From NCBI GenBank assembly GCA_046094825.1, contig JBJTIF010000094.1, forward strand, positions 1-10,252: DNA of 10,252 nt, in the 5' to 3' direction. This DNA is from JBJTIF01 sp046094825. Lineage in GTDB: Bacteria > Actinomycetota > UBA4738 > HRBIN12. Under the pieces are notes generated by a model. That model saw only the letters and a program-made list of their open reading frames with translations. It searched no databases and had not been told where the DNA came from. The translations under genes were made by a program, and so were the position numbers. How positions within the stretch are numbered: position 1 is the first letter of the stretch; each line of letters starts with the position of its first letter. This document shows, one piece after another, positions 6,078-10,252 of the stretch.

Positions 6078-6868
6078 CGGAACCGCCCGAAGTCCGGCGG
6101 CCGCTTCTCGCCGAACGCCGCGCCGCCCTCCTTCGCCTCGTCGGTCTCGACGAAGAGCGCGAGGCCCTCGTCCGCGAGCCGCTGCGTGCCGGCGAGGTGT
6201 TCGGTGTCGGTGTTGAACGCGTGCTTCAGGAACGCGATCGCGGTCGGCGAGAGCGACGCGGCGCGCTTCGCCCACGCCATCGCGGTCGGCAGCACCTCAG
6301 CGGGCGGGACGACGCGGTTCACGAGGCCCCAGTCGCGCGCGGTCTCGGCGTCGAGGAGCTCGCAGAGGAACCACAGCTCGCGCGCGCGCTTCTCGCCGAC
6401 GATGCGCGCGAGGTAGCCGGTGCCGAACCCGGCATCGAACGACCCGACGCGCGGACCGGCCTGGCCGAAGCGCGCGGTCGCGCTCGCGATCGAGAGGTCG
6501 CAGAGCACCTGGAGGACGTGGCCGCCGCCGACCGCGTCGCCGTTCACGGCGGCGATCACGACCTTCGGCACGTCGCGGAGCAGGCGGTGGAGCCGGTCGA
6601 GCGGCATCCGACCGGTCGCGGTCGGGCCGTAGTCGCCGGTCTCGGCGCGCTGCTTCTGGTCGCCGCCGGCGCAGAACGCGCGCTCGCCGGCGCCGGTGAG
6701 GACGATCGCGCCGACCGCGGTGTCCGTCCACGCGGCCTCGAGGCAGGCGACGAGGTCCTCGACGGTCTTCGCGCGGAACGCGTTCATCCGCTCGGGTCGA
6801 TCGATCGTGACGACCGCGACGCCGTCGGTCACCTCGTAGCGGACGTCGGAGAGCCCTCGCGGTTCCAT
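6071..6868 (-). CDS. MenB/BadI-type crotonase (enoyl-CoA hydratase superfamily)
   Basis: A 265-residue crotonase. Seen are RPERMNAFRAKT (24-35), oxyanion-hole segments AFCAGGDQ (64-71) and AVGGGHVL (112-119), FGQAGPRVGSFDAGFG (134-149) with the GSFD acid typical of MenB, ARELWFLC (162-169), GLVNRVVP, and the C-terminal TDEAKEG...EKRPPDFGRF. These mark the branch containing MenB (dihydroxynaphthoyl-CoA synthase) and BadI (2-ketocyclohexanecarboxyl-CoA hydrolase). AVGAIVLTGAG and RDVPK...IA look somewhat more like BadI, while GSFD and WFLC look more like MenB. The C-terminal Tyr expected before the TDEA motif appears to be Val240. No men gene is visible, and CoA-handling neighbours favour ring opening over menaquinone synthesis, though this is inference. 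The start at 6868 is chosen because TACGAT ends 8 bases before it. The alternative ATG at 6892 adds eight residues and overlaps the neighbour. A 350-residue version would run through the Rid gene. Confidence 0.85.
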   Translation of the reverse strand: MEPRGLSDVRYEVTDGVAVVTIDRPERMNAFRAKTVEDLVACLEAAWTDTAVGAIVLTGAGERAFCAGGDQKQRAETGDYGPTATGRMPLDRLHRLLRDVPKVVIAAVNGDAVGGGHVLQVLCDLSIASATARFGQAGPRVGSFDAGFGTGYLARIVGEKRARELWFLCELLDAETARDWGLVNRVVPPAEVLPTAMAWAKRAASLSPTAIAFLKHAFNTDTEHLAGTQRLADEGLALFVETDEAKEGGAAFGEKRPPDFGRFRR

Positions 6869-6875
6869 GGTGGCG

Positions 6876-6882
6876 TATCGTA
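6876..6882. promoter_or_regulatory. Bidirectional overlapping -10 boxes with near-leaderless starts
   Basis: The 22-base gap holds TATCGTA. It reads TATCGT (6876-6881) on +, nine bases before the Rid ATG at 6891, and TACGAT (6882-6877) on -, eight bases before the crotonase ATG at 6868. Both predicted start sites fall within 2-4 bases of the ATGs, and neither gene has a usable Shine-Dalgarno sequence. The - layout matches the rmuC promoter exactly. No -35 boxes are apparent. Confidence 0.5.
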
Positions 6883-6890
6883 GTCCCCTC

Positions 6891-7292
6891 ATGGAGATCC
6901 GCAGGGTCGATCCGCCCGAGCTCGCGCCGCCCGTCGGCTTCGGGCACGCGGTCGTCGCGACCGGCGGACGCACGGTGTACCTCGCGGGGCAGACGGCGCT
7001 CGACGGCACCGGCACCGTCGTCGGCGAGGGCATCGTCGCCCAGGTCGACAAGGTCCTCTCGAACCTCAGCGTCGCGCTCCGCGCATCGGGCGGCGAACCC
7101 GAGCACCTCGTGAAGATGACCATCTACGTGAAGGACGTCGCGGACTACCTCGCGCATCGGCCGGAGATCGGCCGCGTCTGGCGCGAGCGGTTGGGGAGGA
7201 TCTTCCCGGCGATGACGCTCGTCGAGGTCTCGGACTTCTGGAACGACGGCGCGCTCGTCGAGATCGAGGGCGTCGCGGTCGTCCCGGAGTAG
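6891..7292 (+). CDS. Rid-family (YjgF/YER057c/UK114) protein lacking the catalytic Arg
   Basis: A 133-residue Rid-family barrel protein, the usual length. Seen are VYLAGQTALDGTG (29-41), the IVAQVDKVLSNLSVALRASG helix (48-67), LVKMTIYVKDV (73-83), RIFPAMTLVEV (103-113) and ALVEIEGVAVV (121-131). RidA hydrolyses reactive enamines/imines using an Arg (105 in E. coli, in the PARS motif); here that position is Met108. The Glu corresponding to E. coli Glu120 is kept (Glu124). The protein therefore belongs with Rid subgroups whose chemistry is unsettled, some of which sit in amino-aromatic degradation operons. The start at 6891 is preferred because the -10 box lies at 6876-6881. ATG 6867 would add MVAYRSPL, lies upstream of the promoter and has no close ribosome site. 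The gene heads an operon: the ligase starts 10 bases after its stop. Confidence 0.87.
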   Translation: MEIRRVDPPELAPPVGFGHAVVATGGRTVYLAGQTALDGTGTVVGEGIVAQVDKVLSNLSVALRASGGEPEHLVKMTIYVKDVADYLAHRPEIGRVWRERLGRIFPAMTLVEVSDFWNDGALVEIEGVAVVPE

Positions 7293-7294
7293 GG
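7291..7294 (+). promoter_or_regulatory. Weak ribosome-binding site overlapping the Rid stop codon
   Basis: AGGG overlaps the TAG stop (7290-7292) and lies eight bases before the ligase GTG at 7303. This suggests translational coupling. An in-frame ATG at 7315 is the alternative start and would cost only four residues. Confidence 0.35.
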
Positions 7295-7302
7295 CGGGGA
7301 CC

Positions 7303-8841
7303 GTGGACGTCGGGATGATCGTCGCCGACGCGTGTGCGCGGTACGCCGATCGCATCGCGCTCGAGGACGACACCCGTTCGGTCACGTTCGGTGCGTTGGG
7401 GGACCGCGTCGCCCGGCTGGCCGGTGCGCTGCGAGCCCTCGGGTTGCGGCCGGGCGACGCGGTCCTCGACCTCCAGACGAACGCCGCGACCTACGTCGAG
7501 ACCGACATGGCGCTCGCGCGCGCGGGGCTCGTGAGGGTGGCGCTCAACCACCGGCTCCTGCCCGAGGACTGGGCGCGCATCGCGGCGGACTGCGGCGCGC
7601 GGGCGATCCTCTACCGGGCCTCCTTCGCCGACCCGGCGGCGCCCGTGATCGACGCGATGGACGTCGCGGTCGCGATCGGCGGGGACGGGCCGGGGCTCCC
7701 GTACGAGTCGCTCATCGCGGACGCGACCCCGTTGCCGCCCGCGACGGACGTCGACCTCGACACGCTCGTGTCGCTGAACTACTCGTCCGGGACGACCGGC
7801 GCGCCGAAGGGCGCGCGCCGCACGCACCGCAACCGCATCGCGAGCATGGGCAACATCCGGAGCGACATCACCGGCGACCCCGCCGCCGACGACGCGTGGA
7901 TCCACGCGGGGCCGATCACGCACGCGAGCGGGCTCTTCGTCCTCCCGCACCTCGCGATGGGCGTGCGGCAGATCATCCTCCCGGCGTTCGAGCCCGCGGC
8001 GGTCGTCGAGGCGGTCGTCGAGCGTGGCGGGACCGGGACGGTGCTCGTCCCGACGATGGTCGCGCGGATGGTCGCGCACGAGGGCATGGACCCCTCGGTG
8101 CTCCGCGGGCTCCGGCGCCTCTGCTACGCGGGCGCGCCGACGCCGCCCGACCAGATCCGCCGGTCGGCGGAGGTGCTCACCCCGAACCTCGTGCAGTTCT
8201 ACGGGCTCGTCGAGGCGATCCCGCCGGTCACGGTGCTCGGCATCGCCGACCACGCGCGCGGGTTCGCCGATCGACCGGACCTCCTCACCTCGGCGGGCCG
8301 CGCGTGTGCGGCGGTCGAGCTCGCGGTCGTCGACGACGGGGGTCGGCGGGTCGCGACCGGTGAGCTCGGCGAGATCGCGACGCGCGGCGACCACGTGATG
8401 CAGGGGTACTTCGGCCAGGCGGGCGCCGACGTCACGAAGCACGTCGTCGACGGCTGGCTCCGCACCGGCGACATCGGCCGCATCGACGCGGAGGGCTACC
8501 TGTTCCTCGCGGATCGGCGCGGCGACATGATCATCACCGGCGGCTACAACGTGTACCCGAGCGAGGTCGAGAACGTGCTCGCCGCGCTCCCGGGCGTCGC
8601 GGAGGTCGCCGTCGTCGGCGTCGCGGACCCCGAGTGGGGGCAGCGCATCGTCGCCGTCTACTCCGGCGACGCCGCCGGGGAGGCGCTCGCGACGGCCTGC
8701 CGCGAGCGCCTCCCCGGCTACAAGAAGCCGAAGGACTTCGTCCGCGTCGCGCGGTTCCCGCACTCCTCGACGGGCAAGATCGCGAAGGGCGTGCTCCGCG
8801 AGCGCCTCGAGGCCGGCGCCGATCCGGGGGAGCCCGCGTGA
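7303..8841 (+). CDS. AMP-forming acyl/aryl-CoA ligase (ANL superfamily)
   Basis: This 512-residue class I adenylate-forming enzyme activates a carboxylic acid with ATP and transfers it to CoA. All core motifs are visible: the phosphate loop SSGTTGAPKG (161-170), the QFYGLVE region (298-304), GWLRTGD (384-390), the hinge and GGYNVYP segment DRRGDMIITGGYNVYP (404-419), and the C-terminal catalytic lysine in STGK (Lys492). The usual YGxTE motif reads YGLVE, with Val in place of Thr beside the adenine/substrate pocket. The length is typical and no domain is missing. The acid cannot be read from the sequence. Neighbours suggest an aromatic or branched acid, for instance 2-aminobenzoate, or the substrate of the mutase encoded next. 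It is second in the Rid-ligase-mutase operon, and its TGA is overlapped by the mutase GTG (GTGA). Confidence 0.93.
   Translation: MDVGMIVADACARYADRIALEDDTRSVTFGALGDRVARLAGALRALGLRPGDAVLDLQTNAATYVETDMALARAGLVRVALNHRLLPEDWARIAADCGARAILYRASFADPAAPVIDAMDVAVAIGGDGPGLPYESLIADATPLPPATDVDLDTLVSLNYSSGTTGAPKGARRTHRNRIASMGNIRSDITGDPAADDAWIHAGPITHASGLFVLPHLAMGVRQIILPAFEPAAVVEAVVERGGTGTVLVPTMVARMVAHEGMDPSVLRGLRRLCYAGAPTPPDQIRRSAEVLTPNLVQFYGLVEAIPPVTVLGIADHARGFADRPDLLTSAGRACAAVELAVVDDGGRRVATGELGEIATRGDHVMQGYFGQAGADVTKHVVDGWLRTGDIGRIDAEGYLFLADRRGDMIITGGYNVYPSEVENVLAALPGVAEVAVVGVADPEWGQRIVAVYSGDAAGEALATACRERLPGYKKPKDFVRVARFPHSSTGKIAKGVLRERLEAGADPGEPA
8826..8832 (+). promoter_or_regulatory. Ribosome-binding site (GGGGGAG) for the mutase gene inside the ligase end
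   Basis: GGGGGAG ends five bases before the GTG at 8838 and lies within the ligase coding sequence. It fixes the mutase start at the GTGA overlap. Confidence 0.6.
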
Positions 8842-10252
8842 AGCCGAGCGAACGCCCCGGCGAGTTCCCGTACACGCGCGGGATCACGGAGCGGCCCGGC
8901 CCGTGGATCATGGGTCAGTACAGCGGCTTCGGGACGCCCGCGCAGACGAACGAGCGCTTCCGCGCGCTGCTCGCGGCGGGGCTCACCGGGTTCTCCGTCG
9001 CGCTCGACCTCCCGACGCAGATGGGGATCGACGCCGACGACCCGCTCGCGGCCGGCGAGGTCGGTCGCGTCGGCGTCGCGCTCTCGTCGTACGAGGACGT
9101 CCGCGTCCTCATGGACGGCATCCCGCTCGAGGAGATCTCGCAGGTGCGCACGACCGCGAACGCGATCGGGCCGGTGTGGGCGGGGTGGTTCGCGGCGCTC
9201 GCGCGCGAGCGCGGGGTCGCGCCCGACGCCTTCGGGCTCTTCATCCAGAACGACGTCCTGAAGGAGTTCGTCGCGCGCGGGACGCAGATCCTCCCGCCGG
9301 CGCCCTCGCTCGCGCTCTCCGTGGACGTCATGGAGTGGTGCGCGGGCAACGCGACGCGCTGGACCCCGCTCGCGATGAGCGGCTACCACTTCCGCGAGGC
9401 GGGCGCGACCGCCGCCCAGGAGCTCGCGTTCACGTTCGCGGACGGGTTCGCGTACCTCGACGCGCTCGTCGCGCGCGGCGTGCCGGTCGATGCGGTCGGG
9501 CCGTCGCTCTTCACGTTCCTCTCGTCGGGGCCCGACGTCGTCGAGGAGGTCGCGAAGTTCCGGGCGGCGCGGCGCGTGTGGGCGACGATGGTGCGCGAGC
9601 GCTACCGGCCGACCGACCCGCGGACCGAGCAGCTGCGGATCTTCGTCTTCACCGCGGGCTCCTCGCTCACCGCGCAGCAGCCGCTGAACAACCTCGTGCG
9701 GACCGCCGTCGAGGCGACGGTCGCCGCGATCGGCGGCGTCCAGACGATGCACGTGTGCGCGTACGACGAGGCGCTCGGGGTGCCGACCGCCGAGGCCGCG
9801 CAGCTCGCGCTCCGCACGCAGCAGGTCGTCGCGTTCGAGACCGGACTCACGGCGGTCGTCGATCCGCTCGGCGGCGCGTACGAGATCGAGGCCGCGACCG
9901 ACCGCATCGAGGGGGAGGTCCGTGCGCTCCTCGCCGACATCGCGGGCCGCGGCGGTGCGGTCGCGTGCATCGAGTCGGGGTGGTTCGCCGAGGAACTCGA
10001 ACGCAACGCCTTCGCGCAGCAGCGCGCGATCGAGGCGGGCGAGAAGGTCGTCGTCGGCGTGAACGCGTTCGTCGAGGACGAGCCGGCGGCGTTCGTGCCG
10101 TTCGCGATCGACCCGGGGGTCGAGGTCGCCCAGGCCGAGGCGGTCGCCGCCGTTCGCGCCCGCCGCGATCGCGCTCGCGGCGCGCCCGCCCACGACGCCC
10201 GACAGGCCGACGCGCGGGCCGGGCGCAACGTCGTCCCGGCCTGCATCGAGGC
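8838..10252 (+). CDS. Coenzyme-B12-dependent acyl-CoA mutase large subunit (methylmalonyl-CoA mutase family; 3' end outside window)
   Basis: The frame is open from GTG 8838 to the window end (471 complete codons). The substrate-binding barrel is complete: FPYTRGI, SGFGTPAQTN, GFSVALDLPTQMG, GEVGRVGVAL, IQNDVLKEFVARGT, SGYHFREAGATAAQELAF, FRAARRVW, TAGSSLTAQQPLNN, ALRTQQVV and VDPLGGAYEIE. It ends at the GRNVVP segment that normally closes it. No B12-binding domain is seen; in isobutyryl- and hydroxyisobutyryl-CoA mutases that is a separate small subunit, probably encoded just beyond the window. Compared with methylmalonyl-CoA mutase, the Tyr-His of SGYH, the carboxylate-binding Arg (VARG) and the QY tyrosine are kept. 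However, the MRQY Arg is Gly (MGQY), and the His and Gln of H-x-Q before TAG are both Phe (FVF). The N-terminus is shorter than usual. Family is certain; substrate is probably not plain methylmalonyl-CoA. A B12 carbon-skeleton rearrangement in the cytoplasm is expected. Confidence 0.92.
   Translation, partial: MKPSERPGEFPYTRGITERPGPWIMGQYSGFGTPAQTNERFRALLAAGLTGFSVALDLPTQMGIDADDPLAAGEVGRVGVALSSYEDVRVLMDGIPLEEISQVRTTANAIGPVWAGWFAALARERGVAPDAFGLFIQNDVLKEFVARGTQILPPAPSLALSVDVMEWCAGNATRWTPLAMSGYHFREAGATAAQELAFTFADGFAYLDALVARGVPVDAVGPSLFTFLSSGPDVVEEVAKFRAARRVWATMVRERYRPTDPRTEQLRIFVFTAGSSLTAQQPLNNLVRTAVEATVAAIGGVQTMHVCAYDEALGVPTAEAAQLALRTQQVVAFETGLTAVVDPLGGAYEIEAATDRIEGEVRALLADIAGRGGAVACIESGWFAEELERNAFAQQRAIEAGEKVVVGVNAFVEDEPAAFVPFAIDPGVEVAQAEAVAAVRARRDRARGAPAHDARQADARAGRNVVPACIE

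Noticed and set aside
6867..6890. Earlier ATG for the Rid gene
   Set aside because: It lies upstream of the predicted -10 box, lacks a close ribosome site and adds eight residues not typical of the family.
6869..7123. N-terminal extension of the crotonase to 350 residues
   Set aside because: It would run antisense through most of the Rid gene and adds no crotonase motif; a promoter box and ATG at 6868 give the normal family length.
8718..10193. Long minus-strand frames opposite the mutase
   Set aside because: Arg/Asp-rich shadows; the + frame matches the mutase family throughout.
1..10252. tRNA, rRNA, CRISPR, insertion sequences, prophage or attachment sites
   Set aside because: Nothing of the kind was seen; gaps total under 300 bases and no long direct or terminal repeats were noticed.

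Overview
This is a very GC-rich window (roughly 70% by eye) with tightly packed bacterial genes and very little intergenic DNA. It holds nine protein genes, two of them cut by the window ends, and no RNA genes, mobile elements or CRISPR. The base composition, frequent GTG starts and apparently leaderless promoters (a TANNNT box 8-9 bases before ATG) fit a high-GC actinobacterium or a high-GC Chloroflexota lineage. The sequence alone does not decide between them.

Layout. Positions 1-849 (+) are the C-terminal flavin-reductase (old yellow enzyme) part of a protein very like 2-aminobenzoyl-CoA / salicylyl-CoA monooxygenase-reductases. It runs head-on into rmuC (846-1898, -), and the two stop codons share one CTAG. 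Next is a large PEP-synthase / rifampin-phosphotransferase-like protein (1978-4275, -). It is divergent from a ferrochelatase-family protein (4360-5340, +), which is overlapped by a PlsY-like membrane acyltransferase homologue (5307 or 5337-6074, +). That pair collides with a MenB/BadI-type crotonase (6071-6868, -), again through a shared CTAG. From the other side of a 22-base promoter gap runs a + strand operon: a Rid-family protein (6891-7292), an AMP-forming acyl/aryl-CoA ligase (7303-8841) and a B12-dependent acyl-CoA mutase large subunit (8838 to beyond the end, GTGA overlap with the ligase).

How the genes may work together. Five of the nine genes handle CoA thioesters or the imines/enamines linked to them: aryl-CoA monooxygenase-reductase, MenB/BadI-like crotonase, Rid protein, CoA ligase and acyl-CoA mutase. 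A reasonable but unproven reading is a dearomatising aryl-CoA degradation route of the 2-aminobenzoyl-CoA type: ligation, oxygenation/reduction, processing of an enamine, BadI-like ring opening, then handling of the acyl-CoA products. Against a simple version of this, the Rid protein lacks the catalytic Arg of true RidA, the mutase pocket is altered, and rmuC, the phosphotransferase-like gene and the chelatase/acyltransferase pair separate the oxygenase from the rest.

The most notable sequence-level signals are two convergent gene pairs whose stop codons sit back-to-back in a CTA loop of a small inverted repeat, in a window where I found only three CTAG tetramers; a repeated leaderless promoter architecture; a possible CTG start for the PlsY-like gene; and substitutions at expected active-site positions in four enzymes.
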